Positions 6,304-17,810 of a stretch of DNA of 25,697 bases are shown piece after piece. The stretch is taken from NCBI GenBank assembly GCA_026415985.1, contig JAOAGA010000012.1, positions 1-25,697 of the forward strand. The letters run 5' to 3'. The number at the start of each line of letters is the position of its first letter. Position 1 is the first letter of the stretch. The position numbers and the translations under genes are program-made. This stretch comes from Pseudomonadota bacterium. GTDB lineage: Bacteria; CALINM01. A model generated the notes under the pieces. It did not search any database, was not told the origin of the DNA, and saw nothing but the letters and a program-made list of their open reading frames with translations.

Positions 6304-7440
6304 ATGAAAAGATATCTTTTAACACCAGGTCCTACAATGATTTCACCGGAAGTTCAGCTTGAAATGGCTAAGCCAATCATCCATCACAGGGCACCTGAGT
6401 TTATACCTTTAATGGAAGAGGTAAGAGAAAATTTAAAATGGCTTTTTGGTTCCAAAAATGAGGTTTTGATATTCGCTTCATCTGGAACCGGAGCAATGGA
6501 TGGAGCGGTTACAAATACTCTTTGCAAAGGCGATAAAGCACTTGTTGTAGATGGTGGCAAGTTTGGCGAAAGGTGGGCTAATATATGTAAGGCATACGGG
6601 GTTTCTGCAAAGGTAATTAAAGTTGAGTGGGGGAAATCAGTTAACCCTTCAGAAGTGGCAAAAGCATTGGAAGAAGATAGAGATATTAAAGCGGTTCTTA
6701 TACAGGCGAGCGAAACATCAACCGGTGTAGTGCATCCGGTTAAGGAAATTGCTGATATTGTTAAAAATTATGAGAATACAATTCTTATTGTAGATGGAAT
6801 AACTGCTGTAGGAGTTTATCCCCTTCCGATGGATGAGTGGGGGATTGATGTCCTTATCACAGGATCACAAAAGGCATTAATGTTGCCACCGGGATTAGCC
6901 TTTGCAGGGGTATCGGACAAGGCCTGGAAGTTTGTCGAAAAGTCTGATTTGCCGAAGTTTTATTTTGATTTTAAAAAGGAACTCAAGAATATAAAAGATA
7001 ACCAGACCGCTTATACACCCGCTGTGTCTTTAATAATAGGACTTGCACAGGTTTTAAGAGAGATGAAAAAGGAAGGGTTGGAAAATATTTATAAGAGGCA
7101 TCAAAGGCTTGCCGATGCCACAAGGGAAGCCATGAAAGCTATAGGGCTTAAACTTTTTGCGCCCGATTCTCCGAGTAATGCGGTTACTTCAGTATACTCA
7201 CCTGAAGGAATTGAGGCAGGTAAGATCATTAAATATTGCAGAGATAAGTTAGGGGTAACAATAACCGGTGGGCAGGATCAGGCAAAGGGTAAAATTTTCA
7301 GAATAGCCCATTTAGGGTATTATGATAGATTTGATATAATAATAGCCATTTCTGCCATTGAGTTTGCACTGAAGGCGTTAAACTATAGTTTTGAGTTAGG
7401 CGCGGGAGTTAAAAAGGCTTTAGAAATTCTTGCAGAATAA
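6304..7440 (+). CDS. Class V PLP aminotransferase, probably the serine-pathway (phosphoserine-type) aminotransferase
   Basis: The fold-type I class V pattern is clear: LLTPGPTMISPEV at the N-terminus, ASSGTGAMDGAV cofactor loop, VDGITAVG with the ring-stacking Asp, and GSQKALMLPPG with the Schiff-base Lys190. Length (378 residues) fits the alanine-glyoxylate/serine-pyruvate branch rather than classical SerC. Directly upstream of serA, it most likely converts 3-phosphohydroxypyruvate to phosphoserine, but this rests on context; a serine-glyoxylate or alanine-glyoxylate enzyme is possible. The ATG at 6304 is chosen over a TTG two codons upstream because the G-rich Shine-Dalgarno run (6293-6297) is correctly spaced for it. 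Confidence 0.85.
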   Translation: MKRYLLTPGPTMISPEVQLEMAKPIIHHRAPEFIPLMEEVRENLKWLFGSKNEVLIFASSGTGAMDGAVTNTLCKGDKALVVDGGKFGERWANICKAYGVSAKVIKVEWGKSVNPSEVAKALEEDRDIKAVLIQASETSTGVVHPVKEIADIVKNYENTILIVDGITAVGVYPLPMDEWGIDVLITGSQKALMLPPGLAFAGVSDKAWKFVEKSDLPKFYFDFKKELKNIKDNQTAYTPAVSLIIGLAQVLREMKKEGLENIYKRHQRLADATREAMKAIGLKLFAPDSPSNAVTSVYSPEGIEAGKIIKYCRDKLGVTITGGQDQAKGKIFRIAHLGYYDRFDIIIAISAIEFALKALNYSFELGAGVKKALEILAE

Positions 7441-7449
7441 GGAGGCAAT

Positions 7450-9036
7450 ATGTATAAAGTTTTAGTTTGTGACGGTATGGCAGAAGAAGGAGCGAGGATT
7501 TTAAAGAGTTCCAAGCAGATAGAAGCGGTTATCAAAAGCAAGATATCAAGAGATGAGTTGTTGCAGATTGTTGGTGATTTTGATGCCCTGTCAGTAAGAA
7601 GCGCCACAAAGGTTGATGCAGAGGTTATAGAAAAAGGAGTCAAGCTGAAAGTCATAGGTAGAGCAGGAATAGGTGTTGATAATATTGATGTTCCTTCTGC
7701 CACCAAGAAAGGTATTGTAGTAATGAATACACCCGGTGGCAATAATATAACAACTGCTGAACATGCAATTGCAATGCTTATGGCCCTCACAAGACACATT
7801 CCTCAGGCAACCATGTCAATGAAAAATGGCAAGTGGGAAAAAAGCAAGTTTACGGGCAGAGAGATATTTAACAAAACAATTGGTATTATTGGTCTTGGAA
7901 ATATAGGTTCAATTGTTGCGGACAGGGCAAAGGGTTTAAGAATGAATGTAATAGCTTACGACCCCTTTATTTCAGAAGAAGTTGCATCTAAGAGGGGGAT
8001 TGAGCTTGTATCTCTTGATGAGTTATACGAAAGATCCCATTACATCACTATTCATGTTCCTCTTCTTGAAGATACAAAAAATATGATCGATAAAAACTCT
8101 ATCGCAAAGATGAGAAACGGAGTGTTTATTATAAACTGTGCAAGAGGTGGGATTGTAAATGAGATGGATCTATATGAAGCCCTGAAATCTGGTAAGGTTG
8201 CGGGTGCTGCCTTTGATGTCTTTGAAAAGGAGCCCGTGGATCCTAATCACCCTTTGCTTACCCTTGAAAATTTTATCTGTACACCTCACTTAGGTGCATC
8301 CACTGAGGAGGCGCAGATTAATGTATCAATTTCAATAGCCGAACAGATCGTTGATTATCTTGAAAGAGGTATAATTGTAAATGCCGTTAATGTGCCATCT
8401 CTTTCCGGAGATGAGCTTACCTACTTAGAGCCTTTCTTGAAATTAGCCGAGGGAATCGGGGCCTTTGCAGGTCAGGCGATAAAAGGGGCCATAAAAGAGG
8501 TTACCTTAGAGTATAATGGCGAGATAGCAGATAAAAAGGTCAACGTCCTAACAGTGGCATACCTAAAGGGTTTGTTCTCTAAGATGCTTGAAAAGGGAGA
8601 GGTTAATTTCGTTAACGCACCAATAATCGCCAAAGAGAGAGGTATAAACGTTCAGGAGATTAAAACTACTACTAAGAAGGAGTTTAACAATTTGGTAATA
8701 GCGACAGCTAAAACTGACAAGGAAAGTTTTTCCATACAGGGGACTATTTTCGGAAAAGATCCAAGAATTATTAGAATTAATAACTTCTATGTAGAAGCAG
8801 TTCCGGAAGGACACATACTTATGCTTTATAACAATGATAAGCCTGGTGTTATCGGAAATATAGGCACAACTCTTGGCAAACTCAATGTCAACATAGGAAG
8901 TATGAGCTGGGGCAGAGACAGAGCGGGCGGTACTGCCATATCGATTCTTCATATTGATCAGCCAGTAGGCAAGGAAGTTATAGATGAGATGTTGAAATTG
9001 CCAAACATTATATCGGTGACATCTATAGAGATTTAG
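7450..9036 (+). CDS. serA: D-3-phosphoglycerate dehydrogenase (long form with ASB and ACT domains)
   Basis: The enzyme oxidises 3-phosphoglycerate to 3-phosphohydroxypyruvate, the first step of serine synthesis. Visible features are GRAGIGVDNID, the Rossmann NAD site TIGIIGLGNIGSIVADRAKG, INCARGGIVNE with the catalytic Arg region, and TPHLGASTEEAQ with the catalytic His. An allosteric substrate-binding domain (about 315-445) and a C-terminal ACT domain (about 452-528, MLYNNDKPGVIGNIGTTLG) follow, as in Mycobacterium and Bacillus-type SerA. Its 528 residues are standard for that form, and the ACT domain suggests serine feedback. AGGAGG precedes the ATG, nine bases after the aminotransferase stop. 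Confidence 0.96.
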   Translation: MYKVLVCDGMAEEGARILKSSKQIEAVIKSKISRDELLQIVGDFDALSVRSATKVDAEVIEKGVKLKVIGRAGIGVDNIDVPSATKKGIVVMNTPGGNNITTAEHAIAMLMALTRHIPQATMSMKNGKWEKSKFTGREIFNKTIGIIGLGNIGSIVADRAKGLRMNVIAYDPFISEEVASKRGIELVSLDELYERSHYITIHVPLLEDTKNMIDKNSIAKMRNGVFIINCARGGIVNEMDLYEALKSGKVAGAAFDVFEKEPVDPNHPLLTLENFICTPHLGASTEEAQINVSISIAEQIVDYLERGIIVNAVNVPSLSGDELTYLEPFLKLAEGIGAFAGQAIKGAIKEVTLEYNGEIADKKVNVLTVAYLKGLFSKMLEKGEVNFVNAPIIAKERGINVQEIKTTTKKEFNNLVIATAKTDKESFSIQGTIFGKDPRIIRINNFYVEAVPEGHILMLYNNDKPGVIGNIGTTLGKLNVNIGSMSWGRDRAGGTAISILHIDQPVGKEVIDEMLKLPNIISVTSIEI

Positions 9037-9037
9037 A

Positions 9038-12404
<3,367 letters not shown>

Positions 12405-12415
12405 ATATAATCAAA

Positions 12416-12499
12416 TGCCGGAGGCGAGAATCGAACTCGCACGAGGTTGCCCTCACTGGATTTTGAGTCCAGCGCGTCTGCCTGTTCCACCACTCCGGC
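12416..12499 (-). tRNA. tRNA-Leu (anticodon CAA)
   Basis: The minus strand folds into a class II tRNA with a 7-bp acceptor stem (GCCGGAG with CTCCGGC), discriminator A, anticodon loop CTCAAAA giving anticodon CAA, a long variable arm (GAGG/CCTC) and T-arm GCGAGTTCGATTCTCGC. It reads UUG. CCA is not encoded. Confidence 0.95.
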
Positions 12500-12503
12500 A
12501 ATA

Positions 12504-12539
12504 ATGAAATATATAATCATATTAAACAAAAAAAGTCAA
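12504..12539 (-). promoter_or_regulatory. Promoter of tRNA-Leu
   Basis: On the minus strand TTGACT (12534-12539) and TTATAT (12511-12516) are 17 bases apart, placing the transcription start about five bases before the mature tRNA. The transporter gene 11 bases beyond the tRNA is probably on the same transcript. Confidence 0.6.
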
Positions 12540-12647
12540 TAAATCTTGATTTTGGTGACAGAATTTTACTTAATCCCTATAAAAGGTCTTGATCTCTATC
12601 CTGAAACATTTTAGTTATTTTGCAAAGACTATAAAGTTGTGATATTC

Positions 12648-12660
12648 TATAATTAGTGAT
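12648..12660 (+). promoter_or_regulatory. -10 element of the RNase P RNA promoter
   Basis: A perfect TATAAT at 12648-12653 predicts transcription from about 12660, matching the 5' end of the RNase P RNA. No convincing -35 box is seen at 16-18 bases. Confidence 0.55.
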
Positions 12661-13022
12661 AAGTTAGCAGGGGAGGAGTTCGCTCCTAATCATTAGGAGA
12701 GGAAAGTCCGGGCTCCATGAGGCATGACGTTTCCTAACAGGAAGTTCTGGCAACAGAAGGAAAGTGCCACAGAAAACATACCGCCCTGTAAAGGGTAAGG
12801 GTGAAATGGTGAGGTAAGAGCTCACCGCATAGCTGGTGACAGCTATGGCAGGGTAAACCCCGTCAGGAGCAATGCCAAATAGGCTCCTAAATCTTTTTGA
12901 GATTGGTGTGCCTCCACCCCTTAATAAGGTAGGAGCGGGTAGGCAGCAAGACATATCTGGCAACGGATATGCAAAGATGAATGAACTCCCATGACAGAAC
13001 CCGGCTTATACCCCTGCTAATT
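12661..13022 (+). ncRNA. rnpB: RNase P RNA (bacterial type A)
   Basis: This is the catalytic RNA that matures tRNA 5' ends. The universal core is present: GAGGAAAGTCCGGGCTCC near the 5' end and ACAGAACCCGGCTTATA near the 3' end, plus AGGGTGAAATGGTGAGGTAAGAGC-like P7-P11 core elements around 12797-12822 and the GGTAAACCCC segment. Helix P1 closes the molecule: TTAGCAGGGG (12664-12673) pairs with CCCCTGCTAA (13011-13020). The open frames running through it are non-coding. Confidence 0.97.
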
Positions 13023-13065
13023 TTATAATTGCTTCTTTATAACACTTAATGAAGGTGATGTCTAA

Positions 13066-14331
13066 TTGGAAAGTGATAGTTTATTGTCTTTATTAGTATA
13101 TTTATTTTTGTTATTGGCCTCTGCATATTTTTCGGGCATAGAAACAGCAACATTATTTTCCAACAGGTTAAGAATAAAGAGTTTAGCAAAAAAAAACAAA
13201 AAGGCTAAGATTGTAAATACATTTCAGGACAACCCAGAAAGTTTTTTAAGTGTTGTTCTTGTTGGAAACAATATTGTTAATATCTTTTTAGCATCTTACT
13301 CTGCCTATGTTTTCTTTCTATTGTCTGGCGAGAAGGGAATTTTTTACAGTTCTATATTAACTACTTTCCTCATAATTATTTTTGGAGAGATTGCACCGAA
13401 AAGTATAGCGTCAAACATACCGGAAAAATTTGCCCTTTTTTTTGCACCTCTTACCAATATCGTTTATAAACTTCTTCATCCGATAATAAAATATTTTATT
13501 TTCATAGTAACCTTTATTTTGAAAGCATTGGGAATAAAAAAACAAGATAATAAAAGACTTACTCCTGATGATATGAAGTCCATATTCTCCATAGCACAGG
13601 AAGAGGGTGTCCTTGAAAGAGAAAAGGCTTTTATTTATAAAAACATATGGGACATATCGGAGATAACCTGTAGAGAAATCATGGTTCCTAAATCTCAGGT
13701 AATTTCTCTTGATGCCAATATTGATCTTAAAAGCTGTCTCGAGATAGTTCATAGTAATAAATATTCCCGTTACCCCGTCTACGAAGGTCAGTCTGACAAT
13801 ATTATCGGTGTTGTCCACTCAAAAGACATTATGGACTTTTGGGGTAATGAGGAGTCTTTTAACCTGAGAAAGATTATGAGGGCGCCCCTTTTTGTTCCAG
13901 ACATAATATATGCCGATGAAGTTTTTGAGCTTTTAAAGAGAAACAGGGTTCACTTAGGGGCCGTTGTAGATGAGTACGGTAACTTTGAGGGTATTGTAAC
14001 TATGGAAGATATAATTGAAGAAATCTTTGGAGAGATAAGAGATGAACACGATTTTGATGAAGAACTGATGTTGAGATTAATAAATGAGAATACCTATATG
14101 GCAAGCGGGAATACCCCGATAAGAAGTATTAACAGTGCTTTGAATACAAGCTTACCTGAAGAGGAGAATACTCTTGCAGGATTAATCTTTTATATAACGG
14201 GCAAGATTCCCAAGAAAGATGAAGAAGTAAAATATAACGGGCTTCTTTTCAAAATAAAAAATATTAAAGGTAATAGAATAAAGCGGGTTTTGATTAAAAA
14301 GATAAGCGAAGAAAATGATAGTTTTATATAA
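13066..14331 (+). CDS. CNNM/CorC-HlyC family membrane protein with CBS pair
   Basis: A DUF21/CNNM membrane domain with about four segments (residues 1-180; AYFSGIETATLFSNRLRIK, VLVGNNIVNIFLASY, IIFGEIAPKSIA) is followed by two CBS domains (about 200-320; IMVPKSQVISLD, VHLGAVVDEYGNFEGIVTMED) and a C-terminal CorC_HlyC domain (about 335-415). Length (421 residues) is typical. Family members (MpfA, CorB/CorC, YtfL) are linked to magnesium or cobalt export and regulation; the old name haemolysin is probably misleading. The start is TTG at 13066, with AAGGTGA spaced about eight bases upstream. No terminator is visible between rnpB and this gene. Confidence 0.88.
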   Translation: MESDSLLSLLVYLFLLLASAYFSGIETATLFSNRLRIKSLAKKNKKAKIVNTFQDNPESFLSVVLVGNNIVNIFLASYSAYVFFLLSGEKGIFYSSILTTFLIIIFGEIAPKSIASNIPEKFALFFAPLTNIVYKLLHPIIKYFIFIVTFILKALGIKKQDNKRLTPDDMKSIFSIAQEEGVLEREKAFIYKNIWDISEITCREIMVPKSQVISLDANIDLKSCLEIVHSNKYSRYPVYEGQSDNIIGVVHSKDIMDFWGNEESFNLRKIMRAPLFVPDIIYADEVFELLKRNRVHLGAVVDEYGNFEGIVTMEDIIEEIFGEIRDEHDFDEELMLRLINENTYMASGNTPIRSINSALNTSLPEEENTLAGLIFYITGKIPKKDEEVKYNGLLFKIKNIKGNRIKRVLIKKISEENDSFI

Positions 14332-14354
14332 ATTTATATAAACTGGGATTATAG

Positions 14355-15133
14355 ATGCCATATTACGAGTTTGTTATTAAAGGAGATATTGTCTTAGAGG
14401 AGTTTAAATCATTTTCAGCGATAAGGAAGGGTCACGATAGATTTTCCATATTTGTAAAAGATGAAAAAAAGAAAGAGATTTTAGAAAAAATTCTTGTTAA
14501 AAAAAAATTCTCCATCACATCTATAGAATAGAAAAAACCCCTTATAAATCAAAAACGGAAGAACCCTTTAAGATAGGATCCCTTTTATTTTCTAATACTC
14601 ATAAGATAAAGAAGATAAAAGAAGGTGTCAATATCTGCCCGGGCATATCCTTTGGTTTTAATCATCCTGCTACAGTGATTATGCTTGAGCTACTTACCGA
14701 GGAAAGTTCTGTCAGGAAGGTTAGGGCGCTTGATATAGGTGTTGGTTCAGGTATTTTATCTATTTTTCTTGCTAAAAGGGGTGTAAGGAAAATTTACTCA
14801 ATTGATATTGATCCTTATATTTTGAAAGAGGCAAAAAGAAATATCAAAAATAATATAAGAAAAAAAAGAGTTATAAACCTTCTCTTGAAAGATATTTCTT
14901 TTCTTAAAAAAAAATTTTCTCTGATTACCGCCAATGTTCCAGTTAATGTTCACACTCTTATAGCTGATGATGTAAAAAGATTACTGATAAACCAAGGGGT
15001 CTTGTTCTGCGGTGGGCTTCTTGAAGGTCAGGTTGAGGAACTCCTGAGTTTATACAGCAACTTTAAACAGGAAAGATTGTTAGAAAGAGATGGCTGGTTC
15101 GCACTAAAAATGAAAAAGATTTCCGAAAAATAA
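14355..15133 (+). pseudogene. prmA: PrmA-like ribosomal protein L11 methyltransferase interrupted by a -1 frameshift
   Basis: An ATG at 14355 opens a 58-codon frame (MPYYEFVIKGDIVLEEFKSF...) that stops at TAG 14529-14531. A second frame, one base back, is open from just after TAA 14498-14500 and encodes RIEKTPYKSKTEEPFKIG, SFGFNHPATVIMLELL, then the SAM site ALDIGVGSGILSIFLAKRG and SIDIDPYILKEAKRN, ending at 15133. Joined, they make one PrmA-type protein: N-terminal substrate domain plus methyltransferase. A run of nine A (14499-14507) sits in the zone where the frames can be joined. One extra base there would restore the frame. It may be a real mutation, a sequencing deletion, or a gene rescued by transcriptional slippage. 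The expected NxxxxP-like catalytic segment reads NVPVN. It targets lysines of L11 in known family members. Confidence 0.7.
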
Positions 15134-15158
15134 TAATTACTTTACTTTTTTTAAGGGA

Positions 15159-15171
15159 TATAATAAAAAAC
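15159..15171 (+). promoter_or_regulatory. -10 element upstream of alr
   Basis: TATAAT at 15159-15164 would start transcription near 15171, only six bases before the alr ATG, which has no Shine-Dalgarno sequence. The -35 position (ATTACT) is poor. Confidence 0.35.
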
Positions 15172-15176
15172 TTATT

Positions 15177-16274
15177 ATGAAAATTATAGGAAGACCTGTG
15201 TGGATTGAAATTGACTTATCCGCTATTTATAACAACCTGCTTGAAATTAAAAGGTTAGCAGGAAACAGAAGGATAATTTCAGTTGTTAAAGACGATGCCT
15301 ACGGACATACAGCAAAAGAGGTGGTGAAAAAAATTGACAAAGTAACAGACTTTTTTGGTGTTGCCTCTGTTTCCGAGGCAAGGCAACTTAAAGAGTTAAC
15401 AAACAAGTCCTTTATCGTTTTTGGCGGAGTTTTTGATGGAGAGTTTAAATATCTTGATAGACAGATAATACCTGTTGTTTACGATTTCGAAAGCCTCGAA
15501 AGACTGAAGAATTTCGGAAAAGGCGTTTTAATAAATATTGAAATAGATACCGGAATGACAAGAACGGGGTTTTTGCCTGATGAGATAAGCAGGCTTATTG
15601 ATTTTTTAAAAAAAGCTAAAAACATTAAAGTTCAAGGAGTTATGAGCCATTTTGCCTCTGCTGATTGTAATAAATCATTTACAAACTTTCAGTACAGGGT
15701 CTTTAAGAATGCCGTAAAAAAATTCATTAACAGCGGTATCAATCCTGAGATTGTTCATATAGCGAACAGTGCGGGAATTTTTTATAAAAATAACGATCTT
15801 ATTAACGCAGTGAGACCGGGGATAATGCTCTATGGCGGCTATCCGAACAGAGATTTAAGAAAAAAAATTAAACTTATACCTGCAATGACATTCAAAACTA
15901 AGATTATCTCTGTCAAAAAGGTTTCAGCAGGTACCTACATTAGCTATGGCGGAACATACAGGACAGAAAAAGATAGTATTATAGCAACTTTGTCAGTTGG
16001 TTACGGAGACGGATATTTGAGGTCTCTTTCAAACAAAGGTTTAGTTTATGTTAAGGACAGGGGGATTGCCAGGGTCTGCGGAAGAGTTTGTATGGATATG
16101 CTGATGATAGATGTAACAGATTTAAAGGGAGTTAAAAAAGGCGATGAGGTGGTACTTTGGGGGGGTGACATAGAAGAGGTTCATCCTGATAATATCGCTG
16201 AGTTGGCGGGGACAATATCTTATGAGCTTTTTTGTATAGTTACAAAAAGAGTAAAAAGGTTTTTTAAAGAATAA
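15177..16274 (+). CDS. alr: Alanine racemase
   Basis: The enzyme interconverts L- and D-alanine for peptidoglycan. PLP-binding Lys38 lies in VVKDDAYGHTA, the typical signature. The second catalytic base region is SYGGTYRTEKDSIIATLSVGYGDGY, and RVCGRVCMDMLMIDVT with GDEVVLWGG lies in the C-terminal barrel, where the Met-Asp pair is characteristic. Length (365 residues) is normal. A small MlaE-type permease starts one base after its stop. Confidence 0.96.
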   Translation: MKIIGRPVWIEIDLSAIYNNLLEIKRLAGNRRIISVVKDDAYGHTAKEVVKKIDKVTDFFGVASVSEARQLKELTNKSFIVFGGVFDGEFKYLDRQIIPVVYDFESLERLKNFGKGVLINIEIDTGMTRTGFLPDEISRLIDFLKKAKNIKVQGVMSHFASADCNKSFTNFQYRVFKNAVKKFINSGINPEIVHIANSAGIFYKNNDLINAVRPGIMLYGGYPNRDLRKKIKLIPAMTFKTKIISVKKVSAGTYISYGGTYRTEKDSIIATLSVGYGDGYLRSLSNKGLVYVKDRGIARVCGRVCMDMLMIDVTDLKGVKKGDEVVLWGGDIEEVHPDNIAELAGTISYELFCIVTKRVKRFFKE

Positions 16275-16275
16275 C

Positions 16276-17046
16276 ATGAAAAGGCTTGTTGAACTATTAG
16301 GCAAGAAAATTTTAAATCTTTTTTCGGAAGCGGGATTAATATTCCTTTTATTCTTAGAAACAATAAGACAATCCTTTAAAAGACCTCTTAAATTAGAAAG
16401 AATATTTGATCAGATGGAGTTCATTGGAGTAAGGTCTCTTTTTGTGGTGGTTCTTGTGAGTACCTTTACAGGGATGGTGCTTGCTTTGCAGACTTATACA
16501 GGCTTTAGGAGATTTAGTGCGGAAAGTATGGTGGGAGCAGTTGTTGCCCTTAGCCTCTGCAGAGAGTTGGGCCCGGTACTGACAAGTATCATGGTAACCG
16601 CAAGAGCGGGTTCTGCTATGGCAGCAGAGATCGGAACGATGAGAGTGACAGAACAGATAGATGCTCTGGTAGTCATGGCGGTAAACCCGATTAAATATTT
16701 AGTTGTTCCAAGGGTTATAGCATCAATATTGGTAGTTCCGATTTTAACTGTAATATCCGATTTTACCGGTATAGTTGGGGGATATCTTGTAGGTGTTAAG
16801 GTGCTAAATATTAACTCTGGTGTTTATATTAACCGAACCCTTGATCTCTTGGAGATAAGCGACATTTATAACGGACTTTTAAAATCTGTAATTTTTGGAT
16901 TACTTCTATCAATTATAGGATGTTATAAAGGTTATTATACAAAAGGTGGGGCAAGGGGAGTTGGTAAGGCAACGACAGAGGCGGTTGTCCTTGCCTGTGT
17001 GGTTATATTTGTGGCAGATTATGTTTTAACAGCCTTTTTGTTTTAG
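16276..17046 (+). CDS. mlaE: MlaE-type permease of the phospholipid ABC transporter
   Basis: This 256-residue inner-membrane protein has the MlaE signature region ELGPVLTSIMVTARAGSAMAAEIGTMRVTEQIDAL, here quoted as ELGPVLTSIMVTARAGS and AAEIGTMRVTEQIDAL, plus VTEQIDALVVMAVNPIKYLV. It has about five membrane segments and the normal length. It forms the permease of the MlaFEDB-like complex moving phospholipids between the two membranes. It starts one base after alr, and mlaF and mlaD follow with almost no gaps. MlaB and MlaC are not in the window. Confidence 0.94.
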   Translation: MKRLVELLGKKILNLFSEAGLIFLLFLETIRQSFKRPLKLERIFDQMEFIGVRSLFVVVLVSTFTGMVLALQTYTGFRRFSAESMVGAVVALSLCRELGPVLTSIMVTARAGSAMAAEIGTMRVTEQIDALVVMAVNPIKYLVVPRVIASILVVPILTVISDFTGIVGGYLVGVKVLNINSGVYINRTLDLLEISDIYNGLLKSVIFGLLLSIIGCYKGYYTKGGARGVGKATTEAVVLACVVIFVADYVLTAFLF

Positions 17047-17048
17047 TT

Positions 17049-17810
17049 ATGGAAGACTTTATTATAAAAATTAAAAATCTTTCAAAAAGATTCGGGACTC
17101 AGGAAGTTCTAAGGGAGCTTAATCTTGACATACCACGGGCGAAAATTACTGTAATTATAGGAAGAAGTGGCGGGGGAAAAAGTGTTCTTTTAAAACATAT
17201 AATAGGTCTTTTAAAGCCCGATTCCGGTCAGATTTTGGTTGATGGTGTTGATATAGTTACTGCCGATGAGAAAACTCTTAACAATACAAGAAAGAAGTTT
17301 GGCATGCTTTTTCAGGAAGGGGCACTTTTTGATTCTTTAAATATTGCTGATAATGTGGGATTTCCATTATTTGAACATACAAAAATGGCTCCCAATGAAA
17401 TTTATGAAAGGGTGGATTATGTTCTTGGGCTTGTAGGATTAAGAGGGGCTGAAAAGAAATATCCTTCCGAGATATCCGGTGGTATGAGAAAGAGGGCCAG
17501 TCTTGCAAGGGCTATAATCTCCAATCCTGAGGTTATTATGTTTGATGAACCAACGAGTGGACTTGATCCAATTATGTCTGATGTTATAGATAATTTAATA
17601 GTAGATATTCAGGAAAAACTTAAAGTTACCTGTATAGTTATTAGCCACGATATAAAATCTACCTTTAAAATTGCCCATAAAGTTGCTATGCTATACAATG
17701 GAAAGATAATAGCGGAAGGATCCCCTGAGGATATGAGAAACAATGACAATCCCTATGTAAAACAGTTTTTGGAAGGGAAGTCAAAGGGACCTATTGCTGT
17801 AGGAGATTAA
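17049..17810 (+). CDS. mlaF: MlaF-type ATPase of the phospholipid ABC transporter
   Basis: ATP-binding cassette features occur in order: Walker A GRSGGGKSVLLK, Q-loop LFQEGALFDSL (the ALFDSL typical of MlaF), signature SGGMRKRASLARA and Walker B EVIMFDEPTSGLDP, followed by ISHDIKSTFKIAHKV. Length (253 residues) fits. It powers the MlaE permease at the inner-membrane cytoplasmic face. Its stop codon abuts the mlaD ATG. Confidence 0.95.
   Translation: MEDFIIKIKNLSKRFGTQEVLRELNLDIPRAKITVIIGRSGGGKSVLLKHIIGLLKPDSGQILVDGVDIVTADEKTLNNTRKKFGMLFQEGALFDSLNIADNVGFPLFEHTKMAPNEIYERVDYVLGLVGLRGAEKKYPSEISGGMRKRASLARAIISNPEVIMFDEPTSGLDPIMSDVIDNLIVDIQEKLKVTCIVISHDIKSTFKIAHKVAMLYNGKIIAEGSPEDMRNNDNPYVKQFLEGKSKGPIAVGD

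Noticed and set aside
7383-7799. 138-codon minus-strand frame across the aminotransferase/serA junction
   Set aside because: It is the reverse shadow of two well-supported genes, has no ribosome binding site, and shows low-complexity Ser/Leu/Ile composition.
12664-12963. Open frame of 99 codons on the minus strand
   Set aside because: It lies fully inside the RNase P RNA gene on the opposite strand and has no family resemblance.
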